In this document: positions 1-8,546 of the stretch, one piece after another
Position numbering within the stretch: the stretch's first letter is position 1
Layout of the letters: each line of letters starts with the position of its first letter
DNA from: Labedaea rhizosphaerae
GTDB lineage: Bacteria > Actinomycetota > Actinomycetes > Mycobacteriales > Pseudonocardiaceae
DNA: 64,000 nucleotides
NCBI RefSeq assembly: GCF_004362825.1
Contig: NZ_SNXZ01000002.1
Coordinates: 186,001 to 250,000 of the forward strand
Direction of reading: 5' to 3'
Program-made: the position numbers and the translations under genes
Notes under the pieces: model-generated
Databases searched by the model: none
Seen by the model: only the letters and a program-made list of their open reading frames with translations
Told to the model about the DNA's origin: nothing

Positions 1-145
1 GCATTCGCGAACCTAAAAGCCACCAAATCTTCGCCGCGAATCACCAAGGCCATCCCGCGCGCCCAGCGCCGGATGAAATGCCTTCAGACAAACCTGCGCG
101 GAAACCGCCATGGAAATTTCACACCTGCCGCACGAAGGAAATCCG

Positions 146-1135
146 ATGAGCACTCGCGGAAGTCTGCCGGACGTCGAATTGGTGTCAATCGAATCCTTGG
201 TCCCCGGCGACTCGCCGCGGCTGGAAGGCGTGGACGAGGAACACTGCCGAAGGCTGGCCGAGATGGATTCCACCGTGCCGCCGATTCTCGTCCACCGGCA
301 GACCATGCGGGTCATCGACGGCATGCACCGGCTGCGCGCCGCCCAACTCTCCGGCGCCGACACGATTCGGGTGCGGTTCTTCGAAGGCGACGAGCAGGAG
401 GCGTTCATCTGGGCGGTGAAGGAGAACATCGCCCACGGCCTGCCGCTCACCCTCGCCGACCGCACCGCGGCCGCGCACCGCATCATCGACGCGTTCCCGC
501 ACCTGTCCGACCGGGCGATCGCCGGCTACGTCGGCCTCTCCGACAAGACCGTCAGTTCAGTGCGAAATCGACGATCAACTCCGGAAGATCCGCAGTTGAG
601 CAGCCGCCTTGGCGCCGACGGCCGGGTGCGCCCGCTGAATCGCGAAACGGGCCGTCGCCGGGCCGCGGAGATCCTTCGCGAGCGACCGGAAGCGTCGCTT
701 CGCGAGATCGCGGCGAGCGCCGGGATTTCGGTGGGCACGGCGCACGACGTGCGCAAGCGGATCCGCAACGGCGAGAGCCCGCTGCTGACCCAGCAACGGT
801 CCGGCAACCACCGCCCGGCGCCCCGGATGCATTCGTCGAACAACGGCGTGGAGCGGCCGTGCCAGGACGGGAAACGCAAGGCGCGCGAGACCGTGCCGGC
901 CGAGCAAATCGACCTGTCGATCTTGCACAACCTGACCCGGGACCCCGCGCTGCGGCATTCGGAAAGCGGCCGGGAACTGCTCCGATTCCTGCACGCCTAC
1001 CTGGTGCGGGGCGGTTGGGCCGAGCACGTCCGGGCCGTGCCGCCGCACTGCACGGACTCCGTGAGCAAGCTCGCCCGTCAGTGTGCCCAGCTGTGGTTGC
1101 GGTTCGCCGCCGACGTGGAAAACCTCAACCTTTGA
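146..1135 (+). CDS. StrR-family (ParB-like) pathway-specific transcriptional activator
   Basis: A 329-residue DNA-binding regulator. Residues about 8-115 form a ParB/Spo0J-like N-terminal domain with the hallmark run VDGMHRLRAA and the following FFEGDEQEAF and ENIAHGLPL segments. These closely resemble StrR, the streptomycin activator, and its relatives in glycopeptide and enediyne clusters. A helix-turn-helix follows at about residues 120-145 (LSDRAIAGYVGLSDKTV) and a second HTH-like segment (REIAASAGISVGTAHDV) near 195. The start at 146 is preferred over an ATG 36 bp upstream because GAAGGA sits 6-7 nt before it. It is the leftmost gene and the best candidate master regulator of the cluster. 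StrR proteins bind GTTC/GAAC dyads, and five related sites occur in this window. Family assignment is firm; the link to the sites is inference. Confidence 0.85.
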   Translation: MSTRGSLPDVELVSIESLVPGDSPRLEGVDEEHCRRLAEMDSTVPPILVHRQTMRVIDGMHRLRAAQLSGADTIRVRFFEGDEQEAFIWAVKENIAHGLPLTLADRTAAAHRIIDAFPHLSDRAIAGYVGLSDKTVSSVRNRRSTPEDPQLSSRLGADGRVRPLNRETGRRRAAEILRERPEASLREIAASAGISVGTAHDVRKRIRNGESPLLTQQRSGNHRPAPRMHSSNNGVERPCQDGKRKARETVPAEQIDLSILHNLTRDPALRHSESGRELLRFLHAYLVRGGWAEHVRAVPPHCTDSVSKLARQCAQLWLRFAADVENLNL

Positions 1136-1291
1136 GACCCGGCTCATCCGATGACAGGGCGTGGTCGCCGACGCGGATTCGCCGGGTCGACGTGACGGGT
1201 TTCCGGCTTTGTCCGGTGAATGACCGGCGTCGGCCCCCGGTTGGCCCTGGGATCACGACTCGGACAATGCGGAGCGTAGGTGCGATTCGGC

Positions 1292-1310
1292 CGGACGGAT
1301 TACCCGTCCG
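1292..1310. terminator. Small hairpin between convergent genes
   Basis: A 7-bp perfect inverted repeat (CGGACGG / CCGTCCG, 5-nt loop) lies in the 293-bp gap between the convergent StrR-like and methyltransferase genes. There is no T-run, so termination is only a plausible reading. I see nothing else in this gap. Confidence 0.3.
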
Positions 1311-1428
1311 ACACCATTGCCAGGTATCCGATTCGGCCGCCCAGGACGTCCTACTTCTTGGGAACCGTGTTTGACGAATTGGATTCGACGGCGTCCGTGA
1401 CCGGACGTGATACTGGGGCTTCGGTGTT

Positions 1429-2244
1429 TCACTTCACCGTCGCGACGACCTCGAGGTATTCCGCGGCCGCGATGCTCGTGCCGTCCTGCGCCCGGTTGGC
1501 CCGGTCGAACTCGGCCACCGCGGCGTCGAACACGGCCCGTTGCTGGCCCGGCGGCATCGCGTTGTAGGCACCGCGCCAGGGCGGCATGTACTTGAGCAGC
1601 AGCTCGACCTGCGTCTCGCCGGTGAGCGCGCACAGCTCGTGCACCCGGACCGTCGTGGTCAGCTCGACGCGGTTGCCGAACAGCTCCCGGCAGTGCCCTT
1701 CGGTCCCCCACAGCGTCGCGGGTCCGCAGGGCGCCTTGGCCGCCGCCGGCGGCGCGGTGACCGCCTCGGTCATGAGGGCGTGCAGCTTGCCGACCAGGCC
1801 GGTCGGCGTCCAGTTCGCCAGGCCGATCCGCCCGCCGGGGCGGCAGACCCGCACGAGTTCGTCGGCGGTGCGCTGGTGGTCCGGTGCGTAGATGACGCCG
1901 AAGGTGGACAGCACCGCGTGGAAGCTCCGGTCGGGAAAGGGCAGGTGCTGCGCGTCGGCGATCTCCATCCAGAGGTCGAGGCCGTCCACCGCGGCGCGGT
2001 GCACGGCCGTCTCCAGCGCCGAGGACACGATGTCCGTAGCGGTCACGTCGGCGCCGCGCCGCGCGGCGGCGATGGCGGTGTTCCCCGATCCCGCCGCCAC
2101 GTCGAGCACCCGCTCTCCCGGGTGGACGTCGACCGCGCGGACGAGCAATTCGCTGACGTAGGCATCCCGCACCGCGATGCGGTGGTAGTCGGCCGCACTC
2201 CACAAGGCCCGCATCCCACTCGCCCGGTCCGGCACTGCGGTCAT
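1429..2244 (-). CDS. SAM-dependent class I methyltransferase
   Basis: A 271-residue Rossmann-fold methyltransferase of the UbiE/ubiquinone-methyltransferase type. The SAM-binding motif I is VLDVAAGSGNTAIAAA near residue 50. An acidic residue follows in VTATDIVSSAL, motif II is near FHAVLSTFGVIYA, and the post-motif is VCRPGGRIGLANW. The substrate cannot be read from sequence; a methylation on the enediyne-attached moiety is an inference from context. The start at 2244 is favoured over an upstream ATG because GAGGAG lies about 7 nt before it. It lies downstream of the MFS exporter gene on the same strand, but a strong terminator separates the two, so it probably has its own promoter in the AT-richer stretch at about 2250-2328. 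Confidence 0.8.
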   Translation of the reverse strand: MTAVPDRASGMRALWSAADYHRIAVRDAYVSELLVRAVDVHPGERVLDVAAGSGNTAIAAARRGADVTATDIVSSALETAVHRAAVDGLDLWMEIADAQHLPFPDRSFHAVLSTFGVIYAPDHQRTADELVRVCRPGGRIGLANWTPTGLVGKLHALMTEAVTAPPAAAKAPCGPATLWGTEGHCRELFGNRVELTTTVRVHELCALTGETQVELLLKYMPPWRGAYNAMPPGQQRAVFDAAVAEFDRANRAQDGTSIAAAEYLEVVATVK

Positions 2245-2328
2245 TCCCGACTCCTCGAGTGCAGAAATTAAATTGTTGTCAAAGCCGTTCCACATTCTCC
2301 GGGCAAAAAGTCACGTCCGTCAAACAAA

Positions 2329-2368
2329 CGAATTCGACCCCGGCTCGGTCAAGCCGGGGTCGAATTCG
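2329..2368 (-). terminator. Strong intrinsic terminator of the MFS gene
   Basis: A perfect 17-bp inverted repeat (2329-2345 and 2352-2368, 6-nt loop) lies just after the stop of the exporter gene. On the minus strand it is followed by TTTGTTTG, giving a classical hairpin plus T-rich tail. Confidence 0.85.
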
Positions 2369-2382
2369 GTGGGGCGGGTGGC

Positions 2383-3828
2383 TTATGCGGTCCGCTCCGC
2401 GGCCGGCTGGTCCGCGACCGCGGTGGCCGCCGGGCCGGCGTCCTTGGCCCGCGGCCGGATCAGGAACGCGGGGATGAGGCCGGCCAGCGTGATGGCCGCG
2501 AGCACGATCACGGCCGGGGTGAAGCCGTCGACGAACTGCTGCGGTGAGCGGTAGCCACCGAACGAGGTGAACACCGCGACGGCGATGGCGACGCCGAACA
2601 CGCCACCGACCTGCCGGATCGTGTTGCTGACGCCGGAGGCCACGCCGAGGCGCTGGGGATCCATGCCACGCATGACCGCGGCCGCCAGCACCGGGAACAA
2701 CGCGGCAACACCGATCCCGGCGGCGATCAACGGGAGCACCAGGCTGCCGTAGGTCGCGCCCGACTTGACCATCGGGCCGATCGCGAAGAAGGCCGCCGCG
2801 AACAACACGACCGCCACGAACACGATCGGCCGCTCACCGATCTTGTCGGCCAGGATGCCGGCGACAGGCGCGACCAGCGGTGCGAGCGCCACCCACGGCA
2901 GCAGCCGCAGCCCGACCCCGAGCGGGTCGTTGTGCAACGCCAGCTGCAGGTACTGCGCGAAGAGGAACGCGTTGCCGAACAGGCCCGCGCCCAGCGTGAA
3001 GCTGACCCCGCACCCGCCGGAGAAGCTCAGGTTGCGGAACATCTCCAGCGGCATCATGGGTGCGGTCGCGCGCCGCTGCCAGAACACGAACGCGATCAGC
3101 AGGACGACGCCGAGGATCAGGCCGCCGACGATCGTGGGCGAGCCCCAGCCGACCTCGCCGCCCCGCAGCAACGCCTGGGCCAGCGAGACGACACCGGCGG
3201 TGGACAGCACGACGCCGAGGACGTCGATGGGGTGCGCGCTGCCCTTGCTCTCGCCGATCTTGAACCAGCTGAGCGCGATGACGACCACGCCGATGGGCAC
3301 GTTGACCCAGAAGCACCACTGCCAGTTGATGTACTGGATGATCGTGCCGCCGACCAGCGGGCCGACCGCGATCGCCATGCCCATCACGGCACCCCAGATG
3401 CCGAACACGGCACCACGCTTCTGCGGCGGGGTCGACGCCGTGATCACGGCCAGCGCCAACGCGGTCGCGATACCGCCGCCCAGGCCCTGGAACGCGCGGG
3501 CGATCACGAGCATCTCGATGCTGTGGCTCAGGGCGCACCACATCGAGCCGAGCGTGAACCACGCGACGCCGAGCATGAACATCGACTTGCGGCCGTACCG
3601 GTCACCGATCGCCGAGCCGGTCAGGATCAGCGCCGCGAACCCGATCTCGTAGGCGTTGATGGTCCAGCCGATGCCCGCGGCGTCGGTGCCGAACTCCGTG
3701 TGCAAAGTGGACACTGCGGTCATGATGACCAGCACGTCCAAACCGATCATGAACGAGGCGATCGACCCCAATGCGACGGTCCAGCCCCGATTCGTCGACA
3801 ACGCCGGTTTTCCGGCCATCGTGTCCAT
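2383..3828 (-). CDS. MFS drug efflux transporter, DHA2 (14-TM, EmrB/QacA) family
   Basis: A 481-residue integral membrane protein predicted to export a small molecule by proton antiport. The long hydrophobic segments fit 14 helices. Motif A is GDRYGRKSMF after helix 2, and the motif C region reads GAVMGMAIAVGPLVGG around residues 140-160, as in DHA2 antiporters. The start at 3828 has AGAGGAG about 5 nt upstream; a longer frame to 3882 lacks one. C-1027-type enediyne clusters carry efflux pumps of this family, so self-resistance by export is the likely role, though the substrate is inferred from context. It ends at a strong terminator (2329-2368). Confidence 0.88.
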   Translation of the reverse strand: MDTMAGKPALSTNRGWTVALGSIASFMIGLDVLVIMTAVSTLHTEFGTDAAGIGWTINAYEIGFAALILTGSAIGDRYGRKSMFMLGVAWFTLGSMWCALSHSIEMLVIARAFQGLGGGIATALALAVITASTPPQKRGAVFGIWGAVMGMAIAVGPLVGGTIIQYINWQWCFWVNVPIGVVVIALSWFKIGESKGSAHPIDVLGVVLSTAGVVSLAQALLRGGEVGWGSPTIVGGLILGVVLLIAFVFWQRRATAPMMPLEMFRNLSFSGGCGVSFTLGAGLFGNAFLFAQYLQLALHNDPLGVGLRLLPWVALAPLVAPVAGILADKIGERPIVFVAVVLFAAAFFAIGPMVKSGATYGSLVLPLIAAGIGVAALFPVLAAAVMRGMDPQRLGVASGVSNTIRQVGGVFGVAIAVAVFTSFGGYRSPQQFVDGFTPAVIVLAAITLAGLIPAFLIRPRAKDAGPAATAVADQPAAERTA

Positions 3829-3915
3829 CTCTGCTCCTCTAACCGATGTGATCCGGGCGCGCGACCATGGCCGGTCGTCCACGCGAGACGATCGGTCGAG
3901 TCGTACGAGGTTCTG

Positions 3916-4395
3916 TTATTCCTTGTTGGCCAAGGCCGAGTAGGCGTCCAGCAGGGCCTTCCAGCCACCACCGTTGCGCAGGCCTTCGTGCACGCCTTGC
4001 GCCGCGACGAGCCGTTCGAAGTGGCGGTGCTCCACGTCGACCCGGGTCACCTCGGGGCCCTCGGCGGTGAACTGGATGTCCACCTCGCTGGCGTGCTCGG
4101 GGTCCGGGTCGAACTGCCACATGCCGTTGATCTGCCAGGTGATCACGAGGTGGTTCGGGGGCTCCCACAACAGGACGCGCCCCCAATCGCACTCCGTGCC
4201 GTCCTGGCCCTTCTCGTACCAACGGCCGCCTTGCCGCGGCTCGATGACCGCATCGACCATGTCCGACTTGCCGATGTGGTACGCCGCCGGCCACCAGCTC
4301 CCGAACGATTCGGTGAAGACCCGGAACGCGTCGTCGATCGACGAGTTGATCGTGACCGAGCCTTGGATCGCCGGGATCGTGGCTTGGCTACTCAT
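3916..4395 (-). CDS. SRPBCC/AHSA1-domain protein
   Basis: A 159-residue helix-grip (START/AHSA1-like) protein. Recognisable features are the N-terminal strand VTINSSIDDAFRVFTE, the segment FGSWWPAAYHIG and the Trp-rich strand VLLWEPPNHLVITWQI, typical of activator-of-Hsp90-like SRPBCC proteins that bind hydrophobic ligands. Its ATG overlaps the stop of the ArsR gene in an ATGA (4392-4395), so the two are translationally coupled, a very common ArsR-SRPBCC pair in actinobacteria. It may bind the ligand or a small hydrophobic metabolite; no catalytic function can be read. Its place between an exporter and an HxlR gene suggests a response module, but a direct role in the enediyne pathway is not shown. 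Confidence 0.8.
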   Translation of the reverse strand: MSSQATIPAIQGSVTINSSIDDAFRVFTESFGSWWPAAYHIGKSDMVDAVIEPRQGGRWYEKGQDGTECDWGRVLLWEPPNHLVITWQINGMWQFDPDPEHASEVDIQFTAEGPEVTRVDVEHRHFERLVAAQGVHEGLRNGGGWKALLDAYSALANKE

Positions 4396-4727
4396 ACCTT
4401 TGCTCCTGTCCAACTCTGGTCGTGGCCGCGCTCGGCGGCCTTCTGAAAAGTCCGCAAAGCGTCATCCCATATGCGGTCCAGATAGGCACGCAGAGCGTCC
4501 ACGCCTTCGGGGTTGAGCCGGTAGACGTGCCTGGTCCCCTCGACCTCGCACACGACGAGACCGCCGTCGAGCAGGACTTTGAGGTGCTGCGACACCGCAG
4601 GCCTGCTGATCGGCAACACGGCTGCCAGCTCACCGACGGAACTCGGTCTCCGAGCCAACAGCTCGAAGATCGCGCGCCTGCGCGGGTCGCCGAGCGACCC
4701 CAGGCCCGCGTATCCGTCAGTCTCCAC
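4392..4727 (-). CDS. ArsR/SmtB-family transcriptional repressor
   Basis: A 111-residue winged-helix regulator. It contains DPRRRAIFELLARRPSSV, then the recognition helix ISRPAVSQHLKVL at residues 40-55 and the wing GTRHVYRLNPEG. No CxC metal-binding pair is visible, so it probably senses something other than a thiophilic metal. Its stop overlaps the start of the SRPBCC gene, forming an autoregulated bicistron. The 182-bp gap to the divergent HxlR-type gene at 4910 must hold both promoters. Confidence 0.85.
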   Translation of the reverse strand: METDGYAGLGSLGDPRRRAIFELLARRPSSVGELAAVLPISRPAVSQHLKVLLDGGLVVCEVEGTRHVYRLNPEGVDALRAYLDRIWDDALRTFQKAAERGHDQSWTGAKV

Positions 4728-4909
4728 GAACGGTCATGGTAGACTTACCGAGTAGCCGGATCAAGACGGAAAGTCACGCCGGACACCGACCGGGATCGCC
4801 CTCGTCGCACGCGCTCGACCGGTGATCAACTGAGCACCGGGAAGTGTCACCGGCGTCCGCGTATCGTCCTTCGTTGTCCCGCGACCCGCATTTCGTCGGA
4901 GGGCCAGAG

Positions 4910-5602
4910 ATGACCATCAAGCGCGATTACGGCCAGTTCTGCGGACTCGCCGCCGGGCTCAACATCCTCGGCGAACGCTGGACCCTGCTGATCATCCGCG
5001 AATTGCTCATCGACACCGCGCGCTTCTCCGAGTTGCTGGAGAGCCTGCGCGGCATCGGCCCCAACCTGCTGACCGAGCGGCTGCGGTCCTTGGAGAAGAA
5101 CGGGATCGTCGTCCAGGTGCCGGTACCGGATGACCTGCGCGGCCGGTACTACCGGCTCACCGCGCGGGGCGAGGAGCTCCGCCAGCCCGTGCTCGGCTTG
5201 GCCCGGTGGGGCATGCCGTTCCTGCACGAGCGCGACGCGCACGGCACGGTCCGGGCCGACTGGGGATTCCTTGCCGTGCAGGCGATGGTCCGTCCGGACC
5301 ACATCCCCCACGACCGCCACGAGCAGTACCTGTTCGAGGTCGGCGACCGCAACTTCACCATCGAGGTCGACCGCGGGCACGTCAGCTACTCCCGCAGGCG
5401 ACCGCCGCGCCCGGACCTGACGATCACCACGGACGCCGAGACCTTCATCCGGATCGGCGCCCGGATGATCAGCCCGTTGGAGGCGCTGGTCAAGGGCACC
5501 ATCCGGATGGACGGCGACATCGACGTGATCCAGCGCTGCTCGGCCATGCTGGGGCTCGGCATCGAGCCCACCGGGTCCAAGGTGTCGAACCTGGCCGGTT
5601 GA
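4910..5602 (+). CDS. HxlR-family winged-helix regulator fused to an SCP2 sterol-carrier-like domain
   Basis: A 230-residue two-domain protein. Residues about 5-100 are an HxlR/MarR-like winged helix (CGLAAGLNILGERWTLLIIR, then SELLESLRGIGPNLLTERL). The C-terminal half (about 135-225) resembles an SCP2 lipid-binding domain, including FTIEVDRGHVSYSRR, DLTITTDAETF and GTIRMDGD. Such fusions are known in actinobacteria and may sense a hydrophobic ligand. The start at 4910 has GGAGGG about 8 nt upstream and is preferred over an in-frame ATG at 4844. It is followed by a strong bidirectional terminator, so it is monocistronic. Its target genes are unknown. Confidence 0.82.
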   Translation: MTIKRDYGQFCGLAAGLNILGERWTLLIIRELLIDTARFSELLESLRGIGPNLLTERLRSLEKNGIVVQVPVPDDLRGRYYRLTARGEELRQPVLGLARWGMPFLHERDAHGTVRADWGFLAVQAMVRPDHIPHDRHEQYLFEVGDRNFTIEVDRGHVSYSRRRPPRPDLTITTDAETFIRIGARMISPLEALVKGTIRMDGDIDVIQRCSAMLGLGIEPTGSKVSNLAG

Positions 5603-5646
5603 CACTTCCGTTCGCCGCCAAGCCTTCGCCGCGTTTTGCGCATGGG

Positions 5647-5685
5647 AAACCGCCCGGTCCGGTGACACCACGGACCGGGCGGTTT
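5647..5685. terminator. Bidirectional intrinsic terminator
   Basis: A 15-bp perfect inverted repeat (AAACCGCCCGGTCCG and its complement, 9-nt loop) between two convergent genes. The outer AAA/TTT pair gives a short T-run on either strand. Confidence 0.85.
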
Positions 5686-5693
5686 GTCGTCGG

Positions 5694-7154
5694 TCAGGCG
5701 CCGGGGGCGTGTGCCCGCGCGGTCTCGTCGGCCGCCCAACCCTGCGGGACCTCCCACCGCAGCCCGTCAGCCGTCGGCAACAGCCCGGCGGTCATCGGCG
5801 GCATGGGCACCGGGGACGCCCCCAGCGTGCCGTTCATGTCGCGGATGCCCATCTCCATGCTCATGCCGACCGCGCCGACCATCGCCGGCGGGATGGGCAT
5901 GTTGCGCGCCTCGGGCGGCAGCGCACTCGGGCGCTTCAGGTCGGCGGGCATCATCCCGCCGACGAGGTCCACGAACGCCTCCAGCACCGAACCGTCGTGG
6001 TGCGCGATCCGCTTGGCCTCCCAGAAGTAGGACCGCTCGTCGACGTTCATCTTGTAGAACGCCACCAGGAAGTCGCGGAACACGGCGAACTCGCGGCGGT
6101 AGCGGCTGTCGAACTCGGCGAAGCAGGCCGCCTCGTCGGCCAGGCCCGCGAGCGTGGTGTTGATGGCCCGTGCGGCCAGCAGCGCGCTGTAGGTGGACAG
6201 GTGCACGCCGGAGGAGAACACCGGGTCGATGAACATCGCCGCGTCACCGACGACGACCATGCCCGGCCGCGACAGCTTCGTGCGCTCGTAGGAGTAGTCG
6301 CGGCGGACCCGGACCTCGTCGTAGGGCGCGGTGGTCGACCGCTTGGCGTCGCGCAGGTACTGGCGCACCACCGGGCACTGGTCGATCATCGCGTGCAGGG
6401 CGGCGTCCGGGTTGGCCTGGATGGCCTCGGCGTCACGCACACTGACCACGACGCCGACGCTGGTGAGCGTGTCGCTCAACGGGATGAACCAGATCCAGCC
6501 CCGGTCGAAGGCGGCCGAGAGGATGTTGCCGCTGTGCGGTTCGGGCAGCCGGCCGGCGCCCTCGAAGTAGGAGAACACCGCGATGTTGCGGAAGAACTCC
6601 GAGTACTCGCGCTGCCCGCCGACCGCGGTGTGGATGCGGCTGCCGTTGCCGGACGCGTCGACCACGTACTTCGCGGTGGCCTCGTGGGCCACCCCATCGG
6701 CGTCGGTGAACCGCACGCCGGTGACCCGGTCGCCCTCCTCGAGCACGCCGGTCACCCGGTGGTTCTGGCGGACGTCGACGCCCTTGGCGCGCGCGTTGCG
6801 CAGCAGGATGTCGTCGAACTTCATCCGCTCGACCTGGTAGCCGTAGGCGCCGAGCTCGACCATCCCCGGCGAGGCGTTGAACCAGAACGACCACGGCTCC
6901 GGGCTCGTCCCCCAGCGGAACGTGCCGCCGTTCTTGCGCACGAAGCCGGCCGCCTCGACCTCCTCGCGCACGCCGAGCACCGGGAGCACGCCGTGGATCG
7001 TCGACGGCAGCAGCGATTCGCCGATCTGGTAGCGCGGCAACGTGCCCCGCTCCAGCAGGAGGACCCGGTGACCGTCCAATGCGGTCACGGTGGCCGCGGT
7101 CGAGCCGCCCGGCCCGCCGCCGACCACGATCACGTCCCAATCGGTCGTCGTCAT
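5694..7154 (-). CDS. FAD-dependent halogenase-like flavoenzyme
   Basis: A 486-residue flavoprotein of the tryptophan-halogenase superfamily. The N-terminal dinucleotide motif is VGGGPGGST. The halogenase signature WxWxIP is present as W220-I-W222-F-I-P. Near residue 290 it has GDAAMFIDPVFSSGVHLS, typical of variant halogenases that act on carrier-tethered or small aromatic substrates (CmlS/CndH/SgcC3 group). FADH2 could come from the flavin reductase at 9512. An alternative is that it is the conserved FAD oxidoreductase found in many enediyne clusters, acting as an epoxidase or hydroxylase on the core; sequence alone cannot decide. AAGGAGA lies about 7 nt before the start. It is 14 bp downstream of the AarF-like gene, so the two are probably co-transcribed. 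Confidence 0.82.
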   Translation of the reverse strand: MTTTDWDVIVVGGGPGGSTAATVTALDGHRVLLLERGTLPRYQIGESLLPSTIHGVLPVLGVREEVEAAGFVRKNGGTFRWGTSPEPWSFWFNASPGMVELGAYGYQVERMKFDDILLRNARAKGVDVRQNHRVTGVLEEGDRVTGVRFTDADGVAHEATAKYVVDASGNGSRIHTAVGGQREYSEFFRNIAVFSYFEGAGRLPEPHSGNILSAAFDRGWIWFIPLSDTLTSVGVVVSVRDAEAIQANPDAALHAMIDQCPVVRQYLRDAKRSTTAPYDEVRVRRDYSYERTKLSRPGMVVVGDAAMFIDPVFSSGVHLSTYSALLAARAINTTLAGLADEAACFAEFDSRYRREFAVFRDFLVAFYKMNVDERSYFWEAKRIAHHDGSVLEAFVDLVGGMMPADLKRPSALPPEARNMPIPPAMVGAVGMSMEMGIRDMNGTLGASPVPMPPMTAGLLPTADGLRWEVPQGWAADETARAHAPGA

Positions 7155-7168
7155 TGGGTTTCTCCTTT

Positions 7169-8419
7169 TCAGGCTTGGTCGGCGAGCATTCCCTGCATCA
7201 CGAACGGCGCCGCCTCGATTTGGAATTCCATCGCGGGGTGGTGCGCTTTGACAACGCCTTCGAGACTGAGCAGGCACAGCATCGGGAAAATGAAGGCTGG
7301 TTCGGCGTACAGGCCGTGCCTGCGTTGCACCGCGAACAACTCGAAGCAGAACTTGGGCAGGCTGAAATCACGCACGGCGTTGCCGGTGTTGCGCATGACC
7401 AGCTCTGCGATGTCGCGGCGGAACGCGCCGACGTCGGCGCCGGGGGCCGCGCCGCGCACCGTGCCGTACAGGATGTCCGCGCACGCCTCGCCGTCCGCGC
7501 GGATCATGCCCGCGAAGAACTCGGTGAAGCTGCGTCGCGCGGCCGGGCTGAGCTGGTAGGTGAACCCGGCGTCGAGCACGACGATCGTGCCGTCGGCGCG
7601 GAAGTACGTGTTGCCCTGGTGCAGGTCCGCGTGCACGAACCCGGCGACGAACAACAACCGGTACGTCGCGCGGACCAGCGTCGCGACACCGGCCTCGCGG
7701 GCGGTCACCGGGAGCAGTTCGATCGACCCGTGCCGCAGGTCGTCGATGAACTCCATCGTGATGACGCCCTCGGCGCAGAGCTCCCGCACCACCGCCGGCA
7801 CGGCGACACCCGCCACCACGGCGAGGTGCGCGCGCAGCCGCTCCAGGTTCTCGGCCTCGGCGACGAAATCCGTCTGCGCCACCAGGCTTTCCCCGAGCTG
7901 GTCCATGATGTCGGCCAGCGGCGCGCGCCGGAACCCGGGCAGGTGCGCCGCGAACGCCGCCCCGGCGCGCAGGATCGCCATGTCGGCGGCGATCACCGTG
8001 CGGACGCCGGGCCGGAGCACCTTCACGGCGAGCACGCGGTCGCCGATCCGCACCCGGTACACCGAGGCGATCGACCCGCTCGCCACCGGTGACCCGGCCT
8101 CGAGCACGTGGCGGCGTACCGGTTCGGGCGCGTCACGCAGGGCCTGCGCGAGTTCGGCCGCGGTCATGCCGGCCACCTCGTCCTGCAGTTTGCTCAACGA
8201 CCGGGCCATCGTCTCGCCGATCAGGTCGACCCGGGTGCCGATGAGCTGACCCGCCTTGATGAACGCACCTCCGGCACGTTCGAGCAGACCGCAGAGCTCG
8301 GCGGCGACCCGGCCGCGACGACGCTCGCGCGGCCCGGCGAACGCGGCCAGCAGCCGAGGGGCGGCCGCGACCACCAACCAGGTCACGCGCAGCACGCGGC
8401 GAACGGAAAACTGATTCAT
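7169..8419 (-). CDS. ABC1/AarF (UbiB)-family atypical kinase
   Basis: A 416-residue ABC1/UbiB-family protein. It has the family-specific KxGQ motif (FIKAGQLIG near residue 50), an Ala-rich nucleotide loop (VASGSIASVYR), the conserved Lys in VLAVKVLRPG and the catalytic loop FVHADLHQGNTYF followed by VLDAGFTY. This family has ATPase or kinase-like activity in isoprenoid-quinone and lipid metabolism. It is not a standard enediyne gene. It precedes the halogenase-like gene by 14 bp, suggesting one transcript. There is a short C-terminal hydrophobic region. A possible role is helping a lipid- or quinone-associated oxidative step, but this is inference. The start at 8419 is supported by GGAG. Confidence 0.85.
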   Translation of the reverse strand: MNQFSVRRVLRVTWLVVAAAPRLLAAFAGPRERRRGRVAAELCGLLERAGGAFIKAGQLIGTRVDLIGETMARSLSKLQDEVAGMTAAELAQALRDAPEPVRRHVLEAGSPVASGSIASVYRVRIGDRVLAVKVLRPGVRTVIAADMAILRAGAAFAAHLPGFRRAPLADIMDQLGESLVAQTDFVAEAENLERLRAHLAVVAGVAVPAVVRELCAEGVITMEFIDDLRHGSIELLPVTAREAGVATLVRATYRLLFVAGFVHADLHQGNTYFRADGTIVVLDAGFTYQLSPAARRSFTEFFAGMIRADGEACADILYGTVRGAAPGADVGAFRRDIAELVMRNTGNAVRDFSLPKFCFELFAVQRRHGLYAEPAFIFPMLCLLSLEGVVKAHHPAMEFQIEAAPFVMQGMLADQA

Positions 8420-8546
8420 CCTGCTCCAGACCGGAGAGCGGAATTGAATGACAAATCGCTGATCGAAACGATGTCTTGCGCCGATCATAACGGCCACAGG
8501 ATGCTGTCATAACCCGCTCAGATCGCTTTCCAATCGAGGAGTTCCC

